A stretch of 64,000 nt of DNA. Origin: Caldimonas mangrovi (GTDB lineage: Bacteria; Pseudomonadota; Gammaproteobacteria; Burkholderiales; Burkholderiaceae_C). Location of the stretch: positions 1-64,000 of the forward strand of contig NZ_JAMKFE010000015.1 in assembly GCF_023721835.1 (NCBI RefSeq). The letters run 5' to 3'. The notes under the pieces were generated by a model. That model worked only from the letters and a program-made list of their open reading frames with translations. It had not been told where the DNA came from and searched no databases. Below, piece after piece: positions 15,093 through 23,414 of the stretch. The position numbers and the translations under genes are program-made. The first letter of the stretch is position 1; the number at the start of each line of letters is the position of its first letter.

Positions 15093-16540
15093 TCGCCTTG
15101 GTGCTGTTGTTGGCGATTCAGCATCAGGCTTTCGCGGAGACCATTCCTGCCACGGAAACGACAGAGACGCAGGCCGTGGGCACGTTCTGGCGGCGTAACG
15201 CCGTGTCGTGCGGTGGAGCGGTGATACAGCCGGCCAGCGGGTACGACTATGCGACGCCTGGGGCTGCGGCGTTGTCGTTCAGTGCGGCGGCTATCAACGG
15301 TGCGGCTCAAAATGCAAACGGCCCTTCGTGGTGTGGCAGTTCACGTGTTGTGGGGCAGTTGGGCCAGCTTCGACAGAGCAGCGCGACAACGTATTTTCAA
15401 GACATCAACGTCATCCTTGACGGCGTGGCGAACGGCAATGTTGCTTCGCCCGGCATTGTCCGAGGCGGAACGGTTTGCCCTTCAGGTTGGACGGTTTCGG
15501 GCAGTAGCTGCACGCGTGTTGTGTACACGTGCCCGGGTGACGGTGGGTGGACGCTGAATGGAACGAGTTGCACCCGTCCTGACACGTGCCCGCCGCTTGG
15601 AACTGACGCGGGAGCCGGGGGGGCTGACGTCTCGCACACAAGCGCAGGCTATACCGGTGGCCTCGTGTGCATCAATGGCTGTTCTGCCTACCCGCGCACA
15701 TCGGGGCAGGGCAGTAATGGCACGTGGTATGCGTGGGGGCCGTACACCAGCACCGGAGCGGCTTGCTCGGAAGGTAGCGGGGGAGGCAATACCGATCCGC
15801 CGCCCGGCCTTGAGGAACCGCCCGACGCATGCCCTAGTGGGCAGTGCCCGGGCTCGGTCAACGGCGCAACGGTTTGTGTGCCGTGCGGCACATCGAACGA
15901 CCGCCCGCCCAACACCAACACGAACGGCACGACGACGAACCCGGACGGTAGTACGTCGACCACGAGCACCAGCACTTCGCGCAATACGACCTGCACGGGT
16001 GCGACCTGCACGACCACGACCACGACCACGACGACGACGACAACGACGCCGGCCGGTGGTGGCACGCCCAGCACGGGCACAACGACCGAGACCGAGACGC
16101 AGGAAGAACCGCGAGAGGATTTCTGCCAGGACAGCCCGGAGTCTCCGCAGTGCGTCGATTCCAACTTCGGTGGCTCCTGTCAAAGCGCGTTCACCTGTGA
16201 CGGTGATGCAGTGCAGTGCGCGATGGCCGAGGAACAGCACAAGCGCAACTGCACGATGTTCGACACGGAAACGCCGTTGTCAACCATCGGCAACGACGCA
16301 GCTACCGGCGAGAACCCGGCCGACCATCCGCGCAACAGTGCCGAGGAAACGCCGATCAACCTGAGTTCGATGATTGATCCCGCACCGTTGTTTGGTGGGT
16401 CTGGTGGCTGTCCATCGAACGTGACCGTTGGCAATTACGTGTTGCCATTTTCTAGGCTTTGCGACTACTTGCCGATGGTGCGTGCGGCGCTGTTGGGCTT
16501 CGCGTATTTGGTCGCTGCATTCATCGTGTTCCGGAGGTAA
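15071..16540 (+). CDS. Phage adsorption / minor coat protein (pIII-like)
   Basis: A protein of 489 residues. Signal peptide MDHLSRLIALVLLLAIQHQAFA; a soluble N-terminal domain; a Cys-rich part with two similar modules (CPSGWTVSGSSC, CPGDGGWTLNGTSC); then a Thr/Ser/Asn-rich linker with a run of at least 13 Thr (about residue 315), encoded by ACC/ACG repeats. The C-terminal domain (CQSAFTCDGDAVQCAMAEEQ) ends in one membrane helix and FRR. This is the receptor-binding pIII layout: exported domains, flexible linkers, C-terminal membrane anchor. The pVI-like gene follows by 2 bp. Receptor specificity is unknown. Confidence 0.8.
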   Translation: MDHLSRLIALVLLLAIQHQAFAETIPATETTETQAVGTFWRRNAVSCGGAVIQPASGYDYATPGAAALSFSAAAINGAAQNANGPSWCGSSRVVGQLGQLRQSSATTYFQDINVILDGVANGNVASPGIVRGGTVCPSGWTVSGSSCTRVVYTCPGDGGWTLNGTSCTRPDTCPPLGTDAGAGGADVSHTSAGYTGGLVCINGCSAYPRTSGQGSNGTWYAWGPYTSTGAACSEGSGGGNTDPPPGLEEPPDACPSGQCPGSVNGATVCVPCGTSNDRPPNTNTNGTTTNPDGSTSTTSTSTSRNTTCTGATCTTTTTTTTTTTTTPAGGGTPSTGTTTETETQEEPREDFCQDSPESPQCVDSNFGGSCQSAFTCDGDAVQCAMAEEQHKRNCTMFDTETPLSTIGNDAATGENPADHPRNSAEETPINLSSMIDPAPLFGGSGGCPSNVTVGNYVLPFSRLCDYLPMVRAALLGFAYLVAAFIVFRR

Positions 16541-16542
16541 CC

Positions 16543-16842
16543 ATGCCTGTGTTCATTGCTGCATTGCTCGGGGGTCTGATTCAGGCTGCAGGCACTCTTG
16601 TTGGTCGAGTGCTGATTTCGCTTGGCTTCGGGTACGTCACCTTCACCGGTCTGGACACTTCACTCACGTGGTTGCGGTCGATGATCGCTGCCAACTTTGG
16701 AGCGATTCCGGCGCAGGGTATGGCTGTGCTGTCGGGTGCTGGTGCCGGCTCGGCGGTGTCCATCGTTCTTTCGGCGATCGCTGCGCGCATGCTGCTGGAC
16801 GGTCTGACCGGTGGGACGTTGAAGAAGATGGTGCTGAAATGA
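16543..16842 (+). CDS. Minor coat protein, pVI-like (DUF2523)
   Basis: A 99-residue hydrophobic protein with GGAGG immediately before the start, overlapping the end of the pIII gene. It has membrane segments near FIAALLGGLIQAAGTLVGRV, and a long helical region (SGAGAGSAVSIVLSAIAARM), ending in a basic KKMVLK. DUF2523 proteins occupy the gene VI position in Zot-encoding filamentous phages and cap the virion together with pIII. Its stop overlaps the zot start (ATGA). Confidence 0.8.
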   Translation: MPVFIAALLGGLIQAAGTLVGRVLISLGFGYVTFTGLDTSLTWLRSMIAANFGAIPAQGMAVLSGAGAGSAVSIVLSAIAARMLLDGLTGGTLKKMVLK

Positions 16843-17927
16843 TCGTCCTGCTGACTGGCCTGCCGGGTAACGGCAAGACGCTCTACGCGCTCAACTGGGT
16901 GAAGGCTAAAGCTGAGAAAGAAGGGCGCCCTGTCTTCTATTCCGGCATCAGAGACCTGAATACAGCGGTTTTGCCGTGGACTGAGCTCGAACCGGAGAGG
17001 TGGATGGAACTGCCGGCCGGCTCGATTGTGGTGATCGATGAGTGTCAACGGGTCTTCAGGCCGCGCATGCATGGGACCGCAGTGCCCCCGTTCGTGGCCG
17101 CGCTTGAGACGCATCGGCACTTGGGAATCGATCTTGTGTTCATCACGCAGCACCCGATGTTGGTCGATTCGAACGTGCGTCGGCTCGTCGGTCTTCACTT
17201 CCACGCGGTGCGCAAGTTCGGTACGCAGGCTGCGACGATCCACGAATGGGGCAGTGTCAAGGAGAACTGCGATAAGAATCGTGAGGGCAGCGTCCGGCAC
17301 GACTTCAAGTATCCGAAGGCAGCCTATGGCTGGTACAAGTCGGCCGAGGTCCACACGCACAAGGCGCGTATTCCGATGCGGGTCTGGCTGCTACTGGCTC
17401 TGCCGGTGGTGATCGCTGTGCTGCTATGGTTCATCTGGCAGCGCTGGTCGAGCAAGACCGAAAAGGAGGCCCCACAGGCGCAGGAATCTGCGTTGATGGT
17501 GTCAGCCCCTGGACCAACGCAGAAAAACGCCGCCAAGGGGCCGGCAAGCCCGCAGATGAGCCGCGCCGAGTACTTGGAGGCGCACGTGCCACGGGTGGTC
17601 GGGTTGGCCTACACCGCGCCGGTCTACGACGAAGTGACCAAGCCCACCGAGGCACCCTATCCGGCAGCTTGCATTCGTTCGGTGAAGCGCTGTCAGTGCT
17701 ACACGCAACAGGGGACCCGACTTGAGGTGCCGCAGCGCCTGTGCGAGGACATTGCCGCAGGGGGATTCTTCATTGCCTGGGCGGCTAAATCTGGGCAAGT
17801 GTCGACCTCGCAGGCGGCTGCTGCTATGGATGCCGTGGTGGCTGCCGTTCCGTTGACCGGTCCGAGTGGCACCAGCTTTGGGGGGACGCCTCCGCCGACC
17901 TTGATCGGTCAGCAGAAAGCGCAGTGA
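16839..17927 (+). CDS. zot: Zot/pI-like phage assembly ATPase
   Basis: A protein of 362 residues from ATG 16839; the longer frame upstream is the antisense of other genes. It has a Walker A GLPGNGKT at residues 7-14, Walker B SIVVIDE (about 62-68), a conserved THRHLGIDLVFITQHP segment, and one membrane helix (VWLLLALPVVIAVLLWFI, about 188-206), followed by a periplasmic domain with Cys residues (CIRSVKRCQCYTQQG). Zot-family proteins are inner-membrane morphogenesis motors equivalent to M13 pI. The toxin activity named for Vibrio is not implied. No phage secretin (pIV) gene is present, so a host secretin is probably used. Confidence 0.9.
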   Translation: MIVLLTGLPGNGKTLYALNWVKAKAEKEGRPVFYSGIRDLNTAVLPWTELEPERWMELPAGSIVVIDECQRVFRPRMHGTAVPPFVAALETHRHLGIDLVFITQHPMLVDSNVRRLVGLHFHAVRKFGTQAATIHEWGSVKENCDKNREGSVRHDFKYPKAAYGWYKSAEVHTHKARIPMRVWLLLALPVVIAVLLWFIWQRWSSKTEKEAPQAQESALMVSAPGPTQKNAAKGPASPQMSRAEYLEAHVPRVVGLAYTAPVYDEVTKPTEAPYPAACIRSVKRCQCYTQQGTRLEVPQRLCEDIAAGGFFIAWAAKSGQVSTSQAAAAMDAVVAAVPLTGPSGTSFGGTPPPTLIGQQKAQ

Positions 17928-17933
17928 TGCCCT

Positions 17934-17953
17934 GGCCCTTGCGGGCCTCTTTT
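17934..17953 (+). terminator. Terminator after zot
   Basis: GGCCC-TTGC-GGGCC followed by TCTTTT, beginning 7 bp after the zot stop. It marks the end of the phage structural operon. Confidence 0.7.
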
Positions 17954-18087
17954 CTCCAAAGCAAGGCCCGGGGCAACACCGAACGTTAGTCCCGCGTGTT
18001 GGCGAGCATCGCGAGCTTGGTGCAGTTTTTCGCAGTGCAGTCGTTTGTCGAGCCTGCCACGCGGACAGCCGCCGTTACGATGCCGGC

Positions 18088-18264
18088 ATGCTGTTCTTCG
18101 TCTGCGGAAACATCTTGCTCGCCATCGGTGCGTTCTTGCTCGGCCGCGAATTCGGCTATGGCATCGGCGTTGCTGCGTACACCATGGGCTTGGGCATCAG
18201 CTTGCTGTCGCGCGTGCCCAACGACGACGAGTCGTCAGCACGTCGAAAATCCTGGCACGAGTGA
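18088..18264 (+). CDS. Small membrane protein at right end of prophage
   Basis: A 58-residue ORF with two hydrophobic helices (MLFFVCGNILLAIGAFLLGR; IGVAAYTMGLGISLL) and a polar tail VPNDDESSARRKSWHE. It lies between the zot terminator and the right attachment repeat, where filamentous phages often carry accessory genes. The ribosome-binding site is weak. A role such as superinfection exclusion is only a guess; no family recognised. Confidence 0.5.
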   Translation: MLFFVCGNILLAIGAFLLGREFGYGIGVAAYTMGLGISLLSRVPNDDESSARRKSWHE

Positions 18265-18306
18265 GCGTCTTTGCCGCCCTGCGAAGCCACGCAGCCAGTG
18301 CCACAG

Positions 18307-18334
18307 ACTTTCCAGAATGTGCGTTATGTAAAAT
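18307..18334 (+). other. dif: dif-like XerC/XerD recombination site (attR)
   Basis: 28 bp organised as 11-6-11: ACTTTCCAGAA / TGTGCG / TTATGTAAAAT. The right half matches the E. coli dif XerD arm (TTATGTTAAAT) at 10 of 11 positions, the centre starts TGT as in E. coli dif, and the left half is divergent. The left half and centre are shared with the copy at 12310-12323. This is as expected when a phage attP recombines with chromosomal dif. It suggests that the window includes the chromosome dimer resolution site. Confidence 0.65.
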
Positions 18335-18456
18335 TACAAAGCACCGCATCTTGTCGCCGCGCCGATCTTGCCGTTCGCGTTGCTATTCCCCGCAGGAGCG
18401 GCACTTGCTGTGTACTGTGCCGCGCGAGATCGCGCGCTCAGCCTTGCCTCGCCACC

Positions 18457-19833
18457 ATGCCGCCTCGTCCCGCCCTGGTCTACGAGAAAATCCGCACCGG
18501 TTTGTGGCCCGTGCCGGCGGGCATGCTGATCCTCGCGGTCCTACTGTTCGCTGCGGCGACCGCGATAGACCGTGCTCTCCCCGGCAACGCCTCGCTGCAG
18601 GTCCGCCTGCTGTACTCGGGCAGTGGAGATGACGCCAGGAATCTGTTGTCGACCCTGGTCGCGGCGATCATCACGATGTCGAGCGTGGTGTTTTCGATCA
18701 CGATCGTGGCGTTGTCCCTGGCCGCCAATCAGTTCGGCTCGCGACTCATCCGCACCTATGTGACGGACACGACGACCAAGTCTGCCCTCGGGCTGTTCAT
18801 GATGACGGTCGCGTATTGCCTGATGGGACTGCGTTCGGTGGAAAAGGACATGGCGCCGGCACAGGTGCCTCACGTCACCGTAACGCTGGGCCTAATCCTC
18901 AGCCTTGCGTGTGTGCTGGCCCTGCTGTTCTTCGTGCATCGGGTCGCGCGCTCCATCATCGCCGACGAGGTGATACGCCGCGCCGCGGCCGAGTTGGAGC
19001 GCACCATCGCAGCGCTACCCGTCTGGAGCGAGGACCGACACGATGCACCCGACGTGCAGCAGTGCTCGCAGGCGTTCGAGTCCAACGCGGCAGTCCTCCG
19101 CTCGCAAGAGGAAGGATACGTCCAGGCGGTGGAGCACGGCCGTCTGGTGGCGCTCGCGGAACGATGCGACTTGCTGATCCGCCTGGACTTCCGGCCTGGC
19201 GACTACATGTGCAAGGAAGGTTTTCTGTGCACGGTGGCCCCGCGCGACGCATTGACGGAAGACGGTGCCCGGGCCATCCAGGCAGCGGTCGTGATCGGGC
19301 CGCAGCGCACTCCCACGCAAGACGTCGAGTTCTCGATGCGGCACTTGGTCGACATCGCGCTACGGGCCCTGTCGCCGGGCATCAACGACGCCAACACGGC
19401 CCTCGTGGTAATCGATCATCTTTGCGCGGCGCTGTCCCGCCTGATGTGCAAGCGTCTCCCACGTCGGGCCCATCGGGACGGCCAGGGCCGCGTTCGGCTG
19501 CTGGCCAAGAGCAACAGCTATGACGGGGTGGTCAGCGCTGCGCTGAACCAGATCCGCCAGTCTGCAGCGACGCAGCCGTCGGTCATCATCAACCTGCTCA
19601 GCGCACTCGCTCGCGTGGGCGAGCATGTGCGATCCCCGAACCAGGCTGACGTGTTGCGGCGACATGCCGGACTGCTGTGCGCGGCTGGCTTGCGGGAAAC
19701 CGAAGATCCGAGCGACCGGGCAGACATCGAGGCCGCTCATACCACGACGCTGCAGTACATAGACCGAGTCCTGTCGTTGCCCCACCCCGTCTTCCGGATA
19801 GATCCGAGCGCCGGGCTTCAGAGGACCAATTGA
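18457..19833 (+). CDS. DUF2254 family membrane protein
   Basis: A protein of 458 residues from ATG 18457; the frame extends upstream across the dif-like site without protein character. Four or so membrane helices fill the first 170 residues (VPAGMLILAVLLFAAATAI; LVAAIITMSSVVFSITIVAL; FMMTVAYCLMGL; LILSLACVLALLFFVHRVAR). A soluble domain follows, with SALGLFMM and MRHLVDIALRALSPGINDANTA (split here as two motifs), the latter diagnostic of DUF2254. Members are predicted inner-membrane proteins of unknown function. It is the first chromosomal gene right of the prophage. Confidence 0.85.
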   Translation: MPPRPALVYEKIRTGLWPVPAGMLILAVLLFAAATAIDRALPGNASLQVRLLYSGSGDDARNLLSTLVAAIITMSSVVFSITIVALSLAANQFGSRLIRTYVTDTTTKSALGLFMMTVAYCLMGLRSVEKDMAPAQVPHVTVTLGLILSLACVLALLFFVHRVARSIIADEVIRRAAAELERTIAALPVWSEDRHDAPDVQQCSQAFESNAAVLRSQEEGYVQAVEHGRLVALAERCDLLIRLDFRPGDYMCKEGFLCTVAPRDALTEDGARAIQAAVVIGPQRTPTQDVEFSMRHLVDIALRALSPGINDANTALVVIDHLCAALSRLMCKRLPRRAHRDGQGRVRLLAKSNSYDGVVSAALNQIRQSAATQPSVIINLLSALARVGEHVRSPNQADVLRRHAGLLCAAGLRETEDPSDRADIEAAHTTTLQYIDRVLSLPHPVFRIDPSAGLQRTN

Positions 19834-19921
19834 CCAGACTTCGGTCAGCACGGCAGCAGTTCGCCCGGGGGAAACGCGGCGACCGAGTGCCTCGGCACAG
19901 TATTGGTCAGTGCAAAGGCCC

Positions 19922-20911
19922 ATGTCCATCGTGCTGCCCGACCTCGCTTGCCTCGATCGCCCACCGTCCTACCTCGGGTACTCGCAAATCAGCCAGTGGA
20001 TCGACAGCCTCGGCGGAACATTGCGTGCCAAGCAGTTCGTTGCGGTGGCCGCAGTGCTCCGGGGCGGGCTGTTTCCGGCCCAGTGCGCCGCGTTCGCCAC
20101 CGGCGCACCCCTGTGGTTCATCCGGTACGACCGCGGCCGGCAGGAAGCATCGTGGCACGGGGGCGTACCGCCGCCCGGGCGATTGCTGCTGTGCGAGGAC
20201 ATCGCGGGCCATGGTCACACGCTGGTCAACTGCCGGGCGCTCGTCCGGCGGACTCATCCAGACCATCGAGTCCTGACCATCGTCTCCGACGAGCTGTCGC
20301 GCGTCAGGCCCGACTGGTCGATGCACCGGCCCAACGTCCAGACCGTCCTGCCGTGGGAACGCGAGGTGGTTTCCCCGCAGTTCAGGCAGGACTACTGGCA
20401 CCGGGACGGCGCCCATGGTCGTGAGCCGATGAAGCCGGATCACTGCTACCGGCGCTGGGGCATCGACCTCGACGGCGTGCTCTGCGACGATCTCCCCGCC
20501 GCGCGATACGAGGCCGACATGGCAGGCACCTTGACGGAAAGAGACGCCCTGCCGCGTGCGCAAGGAGCTCCTCAACTGACGGCGGACCAGCACGTCATTG
20601 TCACGGGCCGACCGCTTGCGGACCGCCACCGCACGCGTGCCTGGCTCGACGCTCGCGGCTACTCCGGCATTGCCGTGCACCATCGCGACCCCGCCGTACA
20701 CGCTCACGACGATCTGTCGATCGCCGCCCACAAGGCGAGCACGGCTGAACGGCTCGGCATCACGGACTTCCTCGAATCGTGCGCGCACCAGGCCATCCTG
20801 ATCTCGGCCCGAGCACCGCAGATCCGGGTTTTCTGGTGGCACGGTGGTGACCCGGTGCTCGTCAACGCGCATCCGACGCCGCCGCAAGCTCCCGGAATGT
20901 TGCAGCTTTAG
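19922..20911 (+). CDS. Phosphoribosyltransferase-HAD phosphatase fusion
   Basis: A protein of 329 residues from ATG 19922. Residues 1-150 resemble a type I PRTase: FVAVAAVLRGGLFPA in the first half and a PRPP-loop-like LLLCEDIAGHGHTL. Residues 170-325 are HAD-like: WGIDLDGVLCDDLP (motif I, two Asp), VIVTGRPLADRHRTRAWLDA (motif II Thr) and a lysine-containing AHKASTAERLGI. PRTase and HAD proteins are neighbours in ter-type nucleoside-like biosynthetic clusters, but a single-chain fusion standing alone is unusual. It may process a ribosylated or phosphorylated small molecule. No ter genes are adjacent; the substrate is unknown. Confidence 0.65.
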   Translation: MSIVLPDLACLDRPPSYLGYSQISQWIDSLGGTLRAKQFVAVAAVLRGGLFPAQCAAFATGAPLWFIRYDRGRQEASWHGGVPPPGRLLLCEDIAGHGHTLVNCRALVRRTHPDHRVLTIVSDELSRVRPDWSMHRPNVQTVLPWEREVVSPQFRQDYWHRDGAHGREPMKPDHCYRRWGIDLDGVLCDDLPAARYEADMAGTLTERDALPRAQGAPQLTADQHVIVTGRPLADRHRTRAWLDARGYSGIAVHHRDPAVHAHDDLSIAAHKASTAERLGITDFLESCAHQAILISARAPQIRVFWWHGGDPVLVNAHPTPPQAPGMLQL

Positions 20912-20956
20912 TGCGGTCGCCCGGGAATTCCAGGGAGAAGCCTGTGCGCGACCGGC

Positions 20957-21922
20957 TCAGCGCGCCCTTCCCGAACGCCGATGCGCCCGAACCGATGAAG
21001 GCCCCGAGTCGAGGAACGCCTTGGCATGCCGGTGCAGCGCCTGTCGCAGCGCGATACCGGCCGGCCCCGGGACGTGATCCATCCGGTGCGCCAGGTAAGC
21101 GGGCGTCTGTGCCGTTCCCCCTCGCCCGAGTGCCTTGATCGGCAGCGGCACGAGCCGGCCCTCGGCCAGTTCCCGCGCAATCGTCCAGAGCGGCAGGCGC
21201 CCCCAGCCCGCGCCGGCGAGGATCAGCGCCCGCTTGGCTTCCTGCGCCTGCACCCGCAGCGTCTCCGGCGACAGCACGCCGAAGTCTTTTCCTTCGGACA
21301 AGAGGGTCGGGTCTTCCAGCACGATCTGCAGGTGCGGCGTGAGGTCCTCGACGCCGACCGCGCGGTTCGCGGCCGTCGTCGCCAGCGGGTGATCGGCAGC
21401 CGCAACCGCCACCACGGGCACCGCTTGCAGCAGCTCGAACTCGATGCGGGGGTCGAGAAAGTCCTCGCCCGCCAGGATCGCCAGGTCGCAGCGCTGCTCG
21501 CGCAAGGCCTGCAATGGCCCGCCGAGCGGTTCGACCGCCAAGCCGAACCGTACCGACGGCAGCGCGTCGCGGACCTCTTTCAGCGCCGCGGCCACCGGCG
21601 GTAGCGGAAAAAGCGTGTCGACCACGATCGTCAGTTCCAGCTCGACGCCTTGAACGACCCCCCGTGCCCGTGCCCGCATGAAGTCCACCTTCAGCAGGAT
21701 CGAGCGAGCGTCCTCCAGCAGCACCCGGCCGGCGGGCGTGAGGGCCGGCCGATGCCCGCTGCGGTCGAACAGCGCGACGCCGAGCTGGGCTTCCAGGTTC
21801 GCGATGGCGTGGCTGACGGCTGATTGCGCACGCAGCAGCCGCGTCGCCCCCGAACGAAAGCTGCCCGCTTCCGCGACCGCCGAGAACACGCGGATCTGGT
21901 CGAGTGTGATGGCATCCAGCAT
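20957..21922 (-). CDS. LysR-family transcriptional regulator
   Basis: A protein of 321 residues. N-terminal winged HTH (TLDQIRVFSAVAEAGSFRSG, AQSAVSHAIANLEAQLGVAL, LTPAGRVLLEDA) and a periplasmic-binding-like effector domain (ELTIVVDTLFPLPPVAAALK; LAILAGEDFLDPRIEFELL). It is divergent from the MFS gene at 22200, with about 280 bp between starts, the usual layout for a LysR regulator and its target. The C-terminus has a basic extra tail (SSVRAHRRSGRAR). The ligand is unknown. Confidence 0.9.
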   Translation of the reverse strand: MLDAITLDQIRVFSAVAEAGSFRSGATRLLRAQSAVSHAIANLEAQLGVALFDRSGHRPALTPAGRVLLEDARSILLKVDFMRARARGVVQGVELELTIVVDTLFPLPPVAAALKEVRDALPSVRFGLAVEPLGGPLQALREQRCDLAILAGEDFLDPRIEFELLQAVPVVAVAAADHPLATTAANRAVGVEDLTPHLQIVLEDPTLLSEGKDFGVLSPETLRVQAQEAKRALILAGAGWGRLPLWTIARELAEGRLVPLPIKALGRGGTAQTPAYLAHRMDHVPGPAGIALRQALHRHAKAFLDSGPSSVRAHRRSGRAR

Positions 21923-22199
21923 GATCTATTCCATAGATCGATATGGCCGGAATTTTATGACTTACGTCGATCGGTCATCCTTTCCATACTGTGCCCATCG
22001 CAACTGCCGAGCGTTCGCACACCATGGTCAAGCTCCCGGTTCTGCCGCCCTCCTCGTACCCGCCCGCCGGACAGAAAGCGGCTGCGGTCGCCCGAGCGGC
22101 GCGCGCGGACGGCGCTCAACGGGAAGACGCGGGTGCTCCGGGCCACCACGCGGCACGCGCGGCTCAGCCGTCGCATGCGACGCATGTCGCGGGGCCGGC

Positions 22200-23396
22200 A
22201 TGATGCGCCAGCGTCGCTCGCACGAAGGCACGGACTGGGCCGCGGTCTGGGCCGTGGTCGCAGCCGGCATCCTGACGGCCTTCCACCTGGGCAAGGTGGC
22301 GATCGCCGCGCCCCAACTCCAACACGAATTCGGACTGAGCCTGACCGAGATCGGCGGTCTCGCGGCTGGCTTCGCGCTGCTCGGGGCACTTGCCGGCCTG
22401 CCGGCAGGCAGCCTCGTGGCGCGCACGGACGACCGCAGCATGCTGATCATCGGATGGGTCGCAACGGCCGGGGGAGCTGCCCTCGCGCCCGTCGCCTCCG
22501 GATTCGGCATGCTGCTGGTGTCGCGCGCGACTGAGGGCCTCGGCTTTCTGCTGATCACCGTCGCCGGTCCGGTGGTGCTGCGGCGCGTGACGGCGCCCGG
22601 ACAGTTGAACACCGTTTATGCGCTGTGGAGCTGCTTCATGCCGGCCGGCCTCGCGCTGGCCATGGTCGCCGGGCCGTGGTTCGGTGACTGGCGCCTGCTG
22701 TGGTGGGCGTCTGTCGCAGCAGCCGGCGCGGTCGGCGTGGCCGTGGCGCGCCAAGTACCGGCGCAGCGTCCATCGGCCGGTGGGCGGCCGGCTGCGGAAG
22801 TCCCCGAGCCGGTCGGTGCTGCACGGCTCGGTACGGCCTTCGCGCTCGCGGGCATCTTCCTGTGCTACAGCCTGATGTTCTTCGCGCTGTTCAGCTTTTT
22901 GCCGGTCTTGCTGGAGCAACGCATGCAGATGGACAGGCGCACCGTGGGATGGCTCAGCGGCCTTGCGAGCGCCGCGAACATCGTCGGGAATCTCTCGGCC
23001 GCGTTCGTGCTGTCGAGGTTCGCCCGTCCCTCGGTGGTAGCGGGTGCAGCGGTGACCATGGCGGTCTGCGGGCTCGGCATCTTCCTTCCGGCCTTCGACC
23101 CTGCGGTGACCCTTGCCTTGTGTCTCGCGTTCTCGTCGATCGGTGGGCTGATCCCGGCCACCCTGCTTTCTTCCGTGCCGCACCTCGCTGCGACACCGCG
23201 CAGTGCGGCGCTCGTGGTCGGCCTGCTCATGCAAGGCAGCAATCTGGGCCAAGCCCTGGGGCCGGTCGTGGTCGGCAGCGTCATCGACGCACACGGATGG
23301 CCGGCGGCCGCAGCCGCAGTGGTGGCCGCGGCCTTGCTGATCGTGCTCGCGACCCGCTCTTTGGCTCGGGGACGTTTGGTCGATGCGCCGGCGTGA
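22200..23396 (+). CDS. MFS transporter
   Basis: A protein of 398 residues from ATG 22200 (an alternative ATG is one codon later); the open frame further upstream is the antisense of the LysR start and is not used. Twelve hydrophobic helices; the loop 2-3 signature is seen as GSLVARTDDRSMLIIGWVAT, and the central loop holds a Pro/Arg-rich linker (VPAQRPSAGGRPAAEVPEPV). Resembles CynX/NarK-like drug or anion MFS proteins, but the substrate cannot be told. Probably controlled by the divergent LysR regulator. Confidence 0.85.
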   Translation: MMRQRRSHEGTDWAAVWAVVAAGILTAFHLGKVAIAAPQLQHEFGLSLTEIGGLAAGFALLGALAGLPAGSLVARTDDRSMLIIGWVATAGGAALAPVASGFGMLLVSRATEGLGFLLITVAGPVVLRRVTAPGQLNTVYALWSCFMPAGLALAMVAGPWFGDWRLLWWASVAAAGAVGVAVARQVPAQRPSAGGRPAAEVPEPVGAARLGTAFALAGIFLCYSLMFFALFSFLPVLLEQRMQMDRRTVGWLSGLASAANIVGNLSAAFVLSRFARPSVVAGAAVTMAVCGLGIFLPAFDPAVTLALCLAFSSIGGLIPATLLSSVPHLAATPRSAALVVGLLMQGSNLGQALGPVVVGSVIDAHGWPAAAAAVVAAALLIVLATRSLARGRLVDAPA

Positions 23397-23414
23397 TGAG
23401 GCACCGTCGCCTCG

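Larger units (their letters stand above)
12310..18323. mobile_element. Filamentous (inovirus) prophage integrated at a dif-like site
   Basis: The 6.0-kb unit has inovirus module order: repressor-like HTH gene divergent from ssDNA-binding protein, small genes, HUH replication protein, coat genes, terminator, pIII-like adhesin, pVI-like protein, Zot. It is bounded by the direct repeat TTCCAGAATGTGCG at 12310-12323 and 18310-18323, exactly 6,000 bp apart. No integrase, transposase or gene IV secretin is present, as expected for phages that use host XerC/XerD and a host secretin. All structural and replication genes look intact, so the element may be active. Closest named relatives are probably Ralstonia/Burkholderia inoviruses, judging by the coat and Zot proteins. 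Confidence 0.85.

Noticed and set aside
15960-16050. Tandem ACC/ACG trinucleotide-like repeats taken as a possible repeat array or CRISPR
   Set aside because: They are in frame and encode the Thr linker of the pIII-like protein; no spacers exist.
16839-17927. Zot as a toxin or virulence factor
   Set aside because: Walker motifs, membrane helix and phage context show a morphogenesis ATPase; nothing supports toxin function.
12310-18334. tRNA gene as the phage attachment site
   Set aside because: No tRNA-like cloverleaf at either end; the dif-like interpretation explains the repeat better.
18271-18456. Upstream extension of the DUF2254 gene
   Set aside because: It would run through the dif-like site and translates to a Cys/Arg-rich non-protein-like sequence.
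22024-22203. Short plus-strand ORF before the MFS gene
   Set aside because: Low-complexity Ala/Arg/Pro translation in the LysR-MFS promoter region, no recognisable family.
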